This document shows positions 35,196-43,974 of a stretch of DNA of 64,000 bases, one piece after another. The stretch lies in assembly GCA_016931515.1 (NCBI GenBank), contig JAFGEQ010000002.1, positions 62,001 through 126,000 on the forward strand, read 5' to 3'. The notes beneath the pieces are model-generated. The model saw only the letters and a program-made list of their open reading frames with translations. It searched no databases and was not told the DNA's origin. Numbering within the stretch: the first letter of the stretch is position 1; each line of letters starts with the position of its first letter. A program made the position numbers and the translations under genes. The DNA is from a candidate division CSSED10-310 bacterium (lineage in GTDB: Bacteria > CSSED10-310).

Positions 35196-38100
35196 ATGAG
35201 AATGCAATTCATTGCGGGGATATGTATCTGCGTCTGCATGTGTTTCTGTATTCAATCAAACGCTGCACCGGATTGCACCGCCACAGGTGACCTCTCTGAT
35301 GTCTGTGCCGGGACAACCGGATTGACAGCGAGTGTGCCTGCAGGACCCGTCGGAACAACCTACTTTTGGACCATCTCTGCCAACGGCACTATTACAGGCC
35401 CAAACGACCAGCCATCCGTTACATATTCCGCAAATAGTGCGGGTCTGCTGACACTAACGATTCTGGTGACAGACCCAATGTCAGATACATGTGAGGAAGG
35501 CTATTCCTTCACGGTCTTTTCCAATCCGACTCCGGATATAATGGCGAATGGGGTGGCCACATCACTGGCGCATGCATGTAATGGAGTCAACCTGAATCTT
35601 AACGGGAATCCATCCGGCGGCTCCGGATCATGGACTCAGCATCAATGGTCCGGCAGTGGTTATATTTATCTGATCTCAGGTCAGACAACCCAGACTCCGG
35701 TGTTCATGTGCACCACTCCCGGCAGCTACTCACTAACCTACCGAGTTACCGATACTCATTCCTGCCAAGGAGAGGACACCATCACGATCCAAGTGCACAA
35801 CAACCCGATTTGTGCGATTCTTGTCGAAGGAATATCGCAGGAAACCGCGACGGTTTGTTCCGGCATCGGACTGGCTTTGGACGGTAATCCCTCCGGAGGA
35901 AGTGGAAGCTTTCCGGATCACGCATGGACAGGTAACGGAGCTCAGTACTTGTCAGACGATGACATCCAGAATCCTATTTTTACAGGAGTAACAGCCGGTA
36001 CGTTCACTCTCAATTACATGGCAACAGATTCTTATGGTTGTACGACGACCGACACGTTGACGGTTACAGTTCAGGAATCACCGATTGCCAATATACTATC
36101 GGGTGGTACATCAACGAGTTCGGAGTGGCTGTGCCTCGGAGAATCGACCGTTCTGGATGGTCATCCATCCGGTGGATCGGGTGGATATACACATGAGTGG
36201 ACGGGTGATGATCTTGATCCTTTAGGTGGTGCAACCAATATTCAGGCGCCGACATTCGTTACGAGTACACCGGGGACCTATGTTCTTCATTATACAGTCA
36301 CTGCCAGTGACGGGTGCTGGGATACAGATACAATTTCCGTTCGAGTTGAAAATCCTTCTGCCGAGATTCTTGTCAATGGAATATCCACCTCCGATTTTGA
36401 AATCTGTCAAAATGTCAGTGTCACATTGAATGGCAATCCGACAGGTGGATCCGGCGGTAATATACATTTATGGTCCGGTGACTGGACATTACTGAACAAT
36501 CGTAATATTCAATCACCCACTTTCAATACATCAACACCCGGAAGCTATTATCTGGAGTACCTGGTGACAGATAGTGAGGGTTGTTCAGCAGGCGATTCCA
36601 TTTCGATCACAGTCCATCCCAATCCTATGACCGATATTCTGATTGCGGGTAATCCACTGAGCAGTGATTGGCTTTGCATCGGGGAATCGGTCCAACTCGA
36701 CGGTAATCCATCCGGCGGAAGCGGTATTTTTCCGTCCAATGGCCATTACTGGAGCGGATCCGGATGGCTCCATTTGAACGATCAGTACAGTCAGACACCA
36801 ATTTTTACAGGTAATACTGCAGGAACTTTTTCATTGACATACCGGGTCACAGATTCTCGTGGCTGTATTCGTACCGATTCCATCACCATAAGAGTGGCCG
36901 ACCCGATACCTGACATTGAAGCGGATGGGTCACCAGCTGCAGCATATACAGCATGTTCCGGCCAGGGTATTATTCTTAATGGCAATCCGAAAAACGGCTC
37001 CCATGTCTACGTGAGTCACAGTTGGACGGGTGCCACTGATCCCCTGGATCGTACGGACATTCAATCACCAATTTTCAACGCAACCTCCACCGGTTCATAC
37101 CTGTTGTACTACACCGTAATCGATACTGAAGGATGTGTGGGAACCGACAGTATCGTCATTACCGTCATCAACAATCCGGTTGCCAATGCCGGCCCGGACA
37201 ATCTTGTTCTTCACGGAGAATCTGTTGTTCTGGATGCATCATCATCATCCTGCAGCGGAGGCTGTGAATACCTCTGGGAAGTCGTTTCCGGCGACATGGC
37301 TTCCATTGATGAGGGATATAATACGGTCACTTGCACTGTATCGCCGGAATCAGCAACCATATACCAGGTTACAGTCACTGATGGAGCGGGATGTACTGAT
37401 TCCGACACGGTTGTAATAACAGTCGGCGCCATACCGATTCCGACACTGACATATAATGGACTCCTGCTGCTGCTGCTTCTGGTCGGCTTCATCATGTATC
37501 GAGTCTGCAGGAATCGGATCAGAATCAGAAATCATATAGCCGCAATAATCTTCCTTATCGGTTTAAATCTTGCGGGAACAGGTTTCGCGCAGACTGCACA
37601 TTTTGTTAATCCAGCGTCCACATCACCGGGAAGTCCTTTCACGAGCTGGCAAACAGCCGGCCACACGATTCAGGCGGTCATCAATGCATGCAACAACGGT
37701 GATATCCTCTATGTCGCGAACGGAACATACACCGAAAATATTCTACTCGATAAGGATATCACACTGCTGTCCTGGTGCATGTTTCCTGAAAACTGCATAA
37801 TCCAGGCGCCTGACATGTTCACACCCGCACTGACAATCAGTGATCCGGATCTCAACAACCATCAAATTGTCGTCGCAGGATTCAGATTTCAGGGAGGGTC
37901 GAATGCTGTTTATCTGGCGAACAATAGCAGTTCCGTTCAGATTCCCCTTATTCGCAACTGCGTTGTCGATGATTATGACACAGGTATCCTATGCCAGGAT
38001 GGCGTGTTTTCAGTTGAGTTTTGTACGATTGCCAATAATTCAGTCGGCATTTTCGCCAACAATACGAGCTCCCGAAGCGCTGCGTATTACAACATTATCA

Positions 38101-39578
38101 GTGATAATTCTACATATGGTATCCGGGTTGACGCCAGTTATTTTCAGATGAGGGATAACTGCTATTATAACAACGGGGTTCATCTGTTCGGACCACCCGA
38201 TGCCTATTGTGATGAATGGAGTCTCGATGTATTGCCTTCTGGCGTGGATCCAGTGTTCATTCCGGGTACTTTCCAGCTGGACCCGGCGTCACCATGTCGG
38301 GATTTCCATCAGGCCGACCCTTATACGGCCTGTAACGAAAATCGTTTCGATCAGAATGAGTCTCCATTTGATCTGGGTGCCTATGGGGGCTATGGTTCCT
38401 ATCCATTACCGCCTGTGATCGAAGAAGCATACCTGGATCCTGAGCCAGGCGATTTCAAAATCGCCGCCAACGCACCGATATCTTTCCGAATTCTCGATCA
38501 GGGAACAGCAGGCCTCGATCTGGATACCCTCATTGTCAGGATCGAAAATCATGGTCATCCGGCTGAAACATACACACGAACGGCACTCAATATAACACCC
38601 TATCCTCAATACGGATCGCCTCCGGATGATTGTCTGGCCATGGGTTACGATATGACTCTGCCCGGCACAACGCATGCTCTATTCAGCGATTTCGCAAATG
38701 TGCGTACGACTGTATCCATCTCGGACCGCTGCCCTCAACCCAATCATTATTCTTACCACTGGGAATTCTATTCGGACGATCTGAATCCACCTGTTCTGAT
38801 GCCCGGTTATTATCCCGGCCCGGGAGCCGTGAATGTGCCCATTTATGGTCCTATTGAGATGGATCTATATGATGCAGGGATTGGGATTGATCCGGAAAGC
38901 ATTTTCCTGACTTTAAATGGGGATCCGCTCAGCTTGAATTTGAGTGAAATATCCTGGACAGGCAACCATCTCACGATTATCCCTCGACCGCGGTTCGTTG
39001 CAGGAACTTCGAATACTCTCACTTTCACAATCTCCGATTTCTACGGGAACCCCCTGCCTGCAGCGATAATTACTTTTATGTGTGCTGAAGATACCGATTT
39101 GCCTTTCGTCCCCGGTGTAACCGGACCATCAGCAAGTCCGGGACTCCCAGCCATTGCCCCCGATCCCATCCCCGCACCTGCTTCAAACGATGCAGATGTT
39201 GTTGATCCCATCACCTTTTCTTTCCAGGATTTCAGTTCGATTGTCGATCTAATGAACCTGCATGTATCCATTCACAGCGGTTCATCGACGTATCACTATT
39301 ACTTTGAATCCCACGGTGGTTCGTCACGGGTTTTTCAGGTCAGCGGTGATCCGCAAGCCAGACGCATCTCCTGCAATCCGGTTGGAGGATGGGCTTTGAA
39401 TGCACCCATCACGGTTACAATCACAGATGGAACAGATACTGCGGTTATCCCTAATACAATGATAACGGCTGTCTACTCTTTTACCTGTTCCACTGCACCA
39501 TTACCCTCAACAACCGTTTGGGGTCTGGCGTTGCTTCTGGCTATTTTCAGCATCATCCTGATCTGCAGGAAGCGCTGA
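35196..39578 (+). CDS. 1460-aa surface protein: apparent fusion of two separately sorted proteins
   Basis: The N-terminal signal peptide (about 1-23) is followed by Ig/PKD-like repeats of about 85 residues (for example NGNPSGGSGS...TPGSYSLTYRVTDS), six or seven copies plus a canonical PKD unit to about residue 740. Then comes IPIPTLTYNG (746-755), a hydrophobic span and the basic RVCRNR: an IPTL-type sorting tail in mid-protein. Directly after it is a second signal-peptide-like segment (about 772-795, ending GTGFAQ). A parallel beta-helix-like region (about 795-1040) and Ig-like domains follow, then a final sorting tail (LPSTTVWG, hydrophobic span, RKR). Likely role: adhesin or cell-surface structure. 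GGGAGGAG precedes the ATG. It converges on rlmKL with a 26-base overlap. Confidence 0.82.
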   Translation: MRMQFIAGICICVCMCFCIQSNAAPDCTATGDLSDVCAGTTGLTASVPAGPVGTTYFWTISANGTITGPNDQPSVTYSANSAGLLTLTILVTDPMSDTCEEGYSFTVFSNPTPDIMANGVATSLAHACNGVNLNLNGNPSGGSGSWTQHQWSGSGYIYLISGQTTQTPVFMCTTPGSYSLTYRVTDTHSCQGEDTITIQVHNNPICAILVEGISQETATVCSGIGLALDGNPSGGSGSFPDHAWTGNGAQYLSDDDIQNPIFTGVTAGTFTLNYMATDSYGCTTTDTLTVTVQESPIANILSGGTSTSSEWLCLGESTVLDGHPSGGSGGYTHEWTGDDLDPLGGATNIQAPTFVTSTPGTYVLHYTVTASDGCWDTDTISVRVENPSAEILVNGISTSDFEICQNVSVTLNGNPTGGSGGNIHLWSGDWTLLNNRNIQSPTFNTSTPGSYYLEYLVTDSEGCSAGDSISITVHPNPMTDILIAGNPLSSDWLCIGESVQLDGNPSGGSGIFPSNGHYWSGSGWLHLNDQYSQTPIFTGNTAGTFSLTYRVTDSRGCIRTDSITIRVADPIPDIEADGSPAAAYTACSGQGIILNGNPKNGSHVYVSHSWTGATDPLDRTDIQSPIFNATSTGSYLLYYTVIDTEGCVGTDSIVITVINNPVANAGPDNLVLHGESVVLDASSSSCSGGCEYLWEVVSGDMASIDEGYNTVTCTVSPESATIYQVTVTDGAGCTDSDTVVITVGAIPIPTLTYNGLLLLLLLVGFIMYRVCRNRIRIRNHIAAIIFLIGLNLAGTGFAQTAHFVNPASTSPGSPFTSWQTAGHTIQAVINACNNGDILYVANGTYTENILLDKDITLLSWCMFPENCIIQAPDMFTPALTISDPDLNNHQIVVAGFRFQGGSNAVYLANNSSSVQIPLIRNCVVDDYDTGILCQDGVFSVEFCTIANNSVGIFANNTSSRSAAYYNIISDNSTYGIRVDASYFQMRDNCYYNNGVHLFGPPDAYCDEWSLDVLPSGVDPVFIPGTFQLDPASPCRDFHQADPYTACNENRFDQNESPFDLGAYGGYGSYPLPPVIEEAYLDPEPGDFKIAANAPISFRILDQGTAGLDLDTLIVRIENHGHPAETYTRTALNITPYPQYGSPPDDCLAMGYDMTLPGTTHALFSDFANVRTTVSISDRCPQPNHYSYHWEFYSDDLNPPVLMPGYYPGPGAVNVPIYGPIEMDLYDAGIGIDPESIFLTLNGDPLSLNLSEISWTGNHLTIIPRPRFVAGTSNTLTFTISDFYGNPLPAAIITFMCAEDTDLPFVPGVTGPSASPGLPAIAPDPIPAPASNDADVVDPITFSFQDFSSIVDLMNLHVSIHSGSSTYHYYFESHGGSSRVFQVSGDPQARRISCNPVGGWALNAPITVTITDGTDTAVIPNTMITAVYSFTCSTAPLPSTTVWGLALLLAIFSIILICRKR

Positions 39579-41754
39579 TTATCCAGCACCTGTGAATTCT
39601 CGGATTTCTTTGAAAATCCCGGGGAATGGTTTCCCGGGATATTTCTTTTACATATAAATCCTTCAACGCATCGGTATCGAGATGAAATTTGCGGAAATTA
39701 GTTGAAAAGTAAAGTGTACCATTATTTTGGAGCCGATTAACGGCCTTTTGGATCAATCGGACATGGTCTTTTTGCACATCGAACGGATCTCTGTCTTTTG
39801 AGCTGCTGTATGTTGGAGGATCGCAAAAAATTATATCGTATTTATCCCGATCGGCCGACAACCATTCCATGCAATCGCTTCGAATCAGTGGATGATTATC
39901 CGGATTGAAACCGTTGCGGCGCAGATTCGCTTCACTCCAGGCAAGATAGGTATTGGATGAATCCACGGAACGGGCAAATGACGCCTTCCCTGCAAGAGCA
40001 AAAACGGTCGCTGTGCTCGTATAGCAGAACAGATTGAGGAATCTTTTCCCTTCGACCTCCGCGCGAATTCGTTGTCGAAGCGGTCTGTGGTCTAAAAATA
40101 TCCCAGTGTCCAGGTAATCCGAAAAATTAGCTAAAAACCTCAACCCACCTTCCTCGATTTCTTCAAATTGGCCTTCTGATGCCGTTTTCTCGTATTGCTC
40201 CGCTCTTCCAAGCCGTCGTCGCTGTTTCAGAAATATATTCCGTGGATCAAGTCCGAGTATCTTCTGGATACTGTGGAGGGCAGCATGAAGCCTGTCGTTG
40301 GCTTTGATCGGATCCACCGTTGCCGGGGGTGCATATTCTTGTACGACAGCCCATTTATTCTCGTACAGATCCACAGCGAGCGCGTAATTTGGAAGATCTG
40401 CATCATACAGCCTGTAACAGGAAATTTGATTTCGCTTCAGCCAGGATGCCAGAATACGGCGATTTTTCTGCAATCGGTTCTCGAAGTCCACGGCTTCCTT
40501 CTCATACATATGGATGCGCGGTTCCAAACCGTGTCGGAGTCCTGCACCTGGATGATAGGGACGAAACTTATTCTCCGGAGTTATAGCAAACTGAACGGCG
40601 ACACACTCTATGCCACCATTAAATATTGTGTTGATTTTCGAAGCTCTCAATCCAACCGACCGGGCATATGCCTTCTCACTGGTGATCAGCACAGCATTCC
40701 ACCCCTGAAAATGCTCCACCCAGGTTCGCCCCAGGGCATCGTAGAGCGGAACGACATCCTTATCAGTTTCCAAACGTTTTCCGTATGGAGGATTAACTGC
40801 GATTAAGCCGGTTGAAATTCCACTGGGCGATCTTACCGCCGACAGATCTTCGCGACGGAATTCAACCGAATGTTCCATTTGTGCCCTGGCTGCATTTTTT
40901 CTGGCTATTTCAACAAGATACCGGTCAGTGTCCACACCCAGAATAACCGGCATCCTTTTCAATCCCTCCCGTCGACGTTGTTCCGCTTCAACGATGAGAT
41001 CGTTCCAGATAGAGAAATCATGACCCTGCCATTTGTTCAAGCCGGCTGCTCCCGGAATAATACCGGGCGCAGCATCAGCGGCCATTAAAGCAGCTTCTAT
41101 AACCATGGTTCCTGCCCCGCACATCGGGTCAATAAAAGCTGCATTTTCTCGAAAAGCATCCGGCCAGCCGGCCCTTAGAAGAATGGCAGCAGCAACATTC
41201 TCGCGAAGGGGAGCATCACCCTGTTCAAATCGATACCCTCGGCGATGAAGAGATTGACATGTCATATCCATACTCAGCGCCGCTTTGTCGCCCACTATAT
41301 GCAGGTGAACGGCAACATCTGCTCGGTGTTTGTCCACAGACGGTCTGGAACCGGTGGTATCACGAAATTGATCCACGATCGCATCCTTGGCAACCATTGA
41401 CGCAAACTCCGAACGGTTGAATACTGACGCCTTGGCAGTTGTGTGAATCACGAATGTGCAATCACCTGGAATGTGCCTTGTCCAATCGATGGATCGCACA
41501 CCATTATACAGCGCTTGCCTGTCACCGGCAGAAAACTCACTCAGGAACAATTGTACTCTGCTTGCAAGACGTGACCACAATATCACCCTGTAAGCTGTTT
41601 TAAGATCACCTACAAAGTTTACACCAGCTGAAGTTTCTCTGACATCTGCTCCACCCAGAGACGAAATTTCAGAAGCCAGAAGACCTTCCATGGTTTTAGG
41701 AACACTGGCGAACCATCTGGAAGAATTCGAGCATTTATATCTGCTGGGATTCAT
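39553..41754 (-). CDS. rlmL: Bifunctional 23S rRNA methyltransferase RlmKL (m7G2069 / m2G2445)
   Basis: A 733-aa fused enzyme that makes m2G2445 and m7G2069 in 23S rRNA with S-adenosylmethionine. A THUMP domain occupies about residues 55-165. The first methyltransferase has FIDPMCGAGTMVIEAALMA and the catalytic NPPYGKRL. The second has FLNLFCYTSTATVFALAGKA and FCDPPTYSSSKDRD. Length and order match E. coli RlmL (about 702 aa). Its ATG overlaps the stop of the upstream parvulin gene by one base (TGATG). It ends convergent with the large surface protein. Confidence 0.94.
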   Translation of the reverse strand: MNPSRYKCSNSSRWFASVPKTMEGLLASEISSLGGADVRETSAGVNFVGDLKTAYRVILWSRLASRVQLFLSEFSAGDRQALYNGVRSIDWTRHIPGDCTFVIHTTAKASVFNRSEFASMVAKDAIVDQFRDTTGSRPSVDKHRADVAVHLHIVGDKAALSMDMTCQSLHRRGYRFEQGDAPLRENVAAAILLRAGWPDAFRENAAFIDPMCGAGTMVIEAALMAADAAPGIIPGAAGLNKWQGHDFSIWNDLIVEAEQRRREGLKRMPVILGVDTDRYLVEIARKNAARAQMEHSVEFRREDLSAVRSPSGISTGLIAVNPPYGKRLETDKDVVPLYDALGRTWVEHFQGWNAVLITSEKAYARSVGLRASKINTIFNGGIECVAVQFAITPENKFRPYHPGAGLRHGLEPRIHMYEKEAVDFENRLQKNRRILASWLKRNQISCYRLYDADLPNYALAVDLYENKWAVVQEYAPPATVDPIKANDRLHAALHSIQKILGLDPRNIFLKQRRRLGRAEQYEKTASEGQFEEIEEGGLRFLANFSDYLDTGIFLDHRPLRQRIRAEVEGKRFLNLFCYTSTATVFALAGKASFARSVDSSNTYLAWSEANLRRNGFNPDNHPLIRSDCMEWLSADRDKYDIIFCDPPTYSSSKDRDPFDVQKDHVRLIQKAVNRLQNNGTLYFSTNFRKFHLDTDALKDLYVKEISRETIPRDFQRNPRIHRCWIISASCRSG
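39612..39650. terminator. Stem-loop downstream of the surface-protein gene, inside the end of rlmKL
   Basis: ATCCCGGG (39616-39623) and CCCGGGAT (39633-39640) form an 8-base stem. On the plus strand it is followed by ATTTCTTTTA and on the minus strand by TTTTC, so it could end transcription from either side of this convergent pair. It lies in the coding sequence of rlmKL, so selection on the protein may also explain it. Confidence 0.4.
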
Positions 41755-42749
41755 CAGGAAACCGGTACTATCTCGATGGACGCGCTGCTTCGGAGTTGTT
41801 CTATTAGCGACTGAATAGCTGATCTTCGGTGCAAATCCAACACATATAAGAGGATATCATCGTGAATATCATTTAATTGAGGCAGCAGAGCCGGGCGATG
41901 ATCCTCGATCCGGATGAGATGAAAACCATCTGCAGTCTCCAGGACCGGACTCAAGCTTCCCTTGTCCAATGTAAATGCAGGGTCGGACAACTCTGCAGGC
42001 AGCTGTTCCCGCTGTAACCATCCGAGGTTTCCTCTTCTTTGACTGCTGGGACAGTTTGAATACCGGGATGCAATATCGCCGAAATCAGCACCATTTTCGA
42101 TGTCGCTTCTTAACGTCTCCAGTTCTTCGCGTTTCGCTTCCCGAACACCATCAGAATCATCCGGATGGGTTTGGATCAGGATATGAGACACGAGCACTTG
42201 TTCAGGTCGACGTAAAACTTCCTTGTTTTGATTGTAAAATTCCTCGATTTCTTCATCTGAAGGAGATTGGATGATCTGAAGTTCCTGATCCAGTAATTTT
42301 TCCACAAGCAATCCCCTGCGAGCCTCTTCAGTGAGTTCCTCATCGGTCAGAGCCCGGATTTCCAGTTCGAGTGAATATGTTTCCATCGATTCATAAGCCG
42401 CTCGTAATCCATTGATCTGCATATCCACCTCTTCCTCGGAAATGGTCAAGCCTCTTCGCAAAGCCTCTTCTACCAGCAATTCGGTATTTATCAGATTCTG
42501 AATCGCCTGTAATTCAAACTCGGTTTCTTTCTGTTGAAGAAGCTGTGCTGGCATATCAGAACCGACACTGAGCAACAGGTTGACCATCTCACAGTGCATC
42601 TGATTTTTGGTAAGCGGTTTTTCGTTAACACGGACAACTATTTCGTTATCCCCTTGGATATCTATAGCTTCTTGTTTGGAGCAAGATACGAGGAGTAACG
42701 AGACTACTGGAATCAATAGCATCATCGGTTGGAAATCACTGTATTTCAT
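41754..42749 (-). CDS. Parvulin-type peptidyl-prolyl isomerase lipoprotein (SurA/PrsA-like)
   Basis: A 331-aa lipoprotein with signal peptide and lipobox (LLVSC at about residue 23). A SurA N-terminal chaperone-like helical region runs from about 40 to 175, then a rotamase domain (about 180-290) with VSHILIQT, SSQRRGNLGWLQREQL and GFHLIRIEDHRP. It would assist folding or outer-membrane protein assembly in the periplasm. A lipid anchor is typical of PrsA, while the N-terminal domain resembles SurA. It is followed by rlmKL with a one-base overlap and preceded by a secreted-protein gene 10 bases away, so the three look co-transcribed. Confidence 0.88.
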   Translation of the reverse strand: MKYSDFQPMMLLIPVVSLLLVSCSKQEAIDIQGDNEIVVRVNEKPLTKNQMHCEMVNLLLSVGSDMPAQLLQQKETEFELQAIQNLINTELLVEEALRRGLTISEEEVDMQINGLRAAYESMETYSLELEIRALTDEELTEEARRGLLVEKLLDQELQIIQSPSDEEIEEFYNQNKEVLRRPEQVLVSHILIQTHPDDSDGVREAKREELETLRSDIENGADFGDIASRYSNCPSSQRRGNLGWLQREQLPAELSDPAFTLDKGSLSPVLETADGFHLIRIEDHRPALLPQLNDIHDDILLYVLDLHRRSAIQSLIEQLRSSASIEIVPVS

Positions 42750-42759
42750 AAGACGATTC

Positions 42760-43884
42760 CTATTCAGAGAAACTCCAGATCCAGATATCCGGAGTGGTCA
42801 GAATCTGCTGGTAATCCAGGCTGGTAATCGCGGCAACAAACATCACATTATCTACCGAACCGGCGCCGGACGGCCATGTAAACTCCGGCAAGATCGATAC
42901 GACCGTGTCTCCCTGTGCGAATGTTCTGAGTTCCGAATCGATCGTTGTCTGCCAGGTTGGGTAAAACCATGTACCTCCTGCCATAAGTAACACGGTCATG
43001 AACCTTGATTCTATTTCAGTTTGATTCGAGTTACCGACCAAAGCGTTTACGAGAAAAGGTTGGCCCGGTGTAAAGTGATGAGAAGGCATCCAGAGCAGCA
43101 GGGACAAGCCGGTGCCCGGCTGCTGAGTCGGGCAGGAAGTGCACGTCGGTGCAGGAGTATATGTTGGTAAGGGTGTTGCCGAAGGTGGTGGTGTAAAGGT
43201 CGGCAGCGGGGAATATGTGGGATAGGGTGTTGATGTTGGAAATGGTGTATACGTCGGAGGTGGTGTATAGGTCGGAAGAGTGCCCGTTGACGTCGCTGTT
43301 GGAGTTGGATCGGTTGTGTTGACCAGAAGTCTTAGAATCCAATCACCTGTAAGGCCGAAAAACTCTGAATATCTCCAACCGAAATTTATGTCGAACAGTG
43401 TATTGACATGCTGGGTGATAAATCCATCGTCATCCGAAAAGAATGAAGGGGGAGGATCCTGGAGAAACTCGAGTCCGACCCTGACAGATCCGGATAAAAT
43501 GGGATCAAGCCCCAATCCTGTCATATCGATTTCGTTTATCGCTCCTGCAGTCAGCAAAACGGTGAAAGGCGTCGCGAGTTCTTCACCTGGAGATTCCCCT
43601 CCGCTATCCTCCCAGATATGACACAAAAACTGAGAGGAAGTAGTTCCGCCCATGGTTCCGTCTCCAACCAGGACTCTGACAGCCATTACATCGAATGGAT
43701 ATTCAGTCGTTGAGACAGAAAATGTCGATGCCATGATTTCTCCGGTTACAAATCCGGCTTGGTAATTAGCTGCATCCTCAGGCTGCCATGCATCATTCGC
43801 TAATTCTTGAATAGCTGCCTGAATTCCAGCGGGACATGTCACCAACATCGTTACAATCAGCCATGATAATAGTCTGCGGCTCAA
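42760..43884 (-). CDS. Secreted protein with Pro/Thr/Tyr linker and a repeated C-terminal module
   Basis: A 374-aa protein with a signal peptide (about 1-23, ending IQA). Residues 25-190 are beta-rich and unrecognised. A 60-residue linker of repeated PTYTPPP/PFPTSTP-type units follows. The C-terminal 105 residues, beginning about SLLLWMPSHHFTPG and containing TWFYPTWQ and EFTWPSGAGSVDN, match in pattern the end of the protein at 63.1-64.0 kb (FWFWPEWT, TFVWPDVDGSAED). That shared module is probably a cell-surface or carbohydrate-binding domain, but no known family is recognised. The start is TTG at 43884 with GGAAGGAG 9 bases upstream. It is the first gene of a run with the parvulin and rlmKL. 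Confidence 0.75.
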   Translation of the reverse strand: MSRRLLSWLIVTMLVTCPAGIQAAIQELANDAWQPEDAANYQAGFVTGEIMASTFSVSTTEYPFDVMAVRVLVGDGTMGGTTSSQFLCHIWEDSGGESPGEELATPFTVLLTAGAINEIDMTGLGLDPILSGSVRVGLEFLQDPPPSFFSDDDGFITQHVNTLFDINFGWRYSEFFGLTGDWILRLLVNTTDPTPTATSTGTLPTYTPPPTYTPFPTSTPYPTYSPLPTFTPPPSATPLPTYTPAPTCTSCPTQQPGTGLSLLLWMPSHHFTPGQPFLVNALVGNSNQTEIESRFMTVLLMAGGTWFYPTWQTTIDSELRTFAQGDTVVSILPEFTWPSGAGSVDNVMFVAAITSLDYQQILTTPDIWIWSFSE

Positions 43885-43974
43885 GGACGTGATCTCCTTC
43901 CAAGTCGGGATTCGAATCCTGATATCTGTTTATCAGATTCGGATACATGCCGCAATTTTGCTTCCTGTCGACGG

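Noticed and set aside
42760-43884. Thr/Pro-rich region as a DNA repeat array or CRISPR
   Set aside because: The periodicity is that of a protein linker in frame (PTYTPPP-like units), without fixed repeat/spacer lengths.
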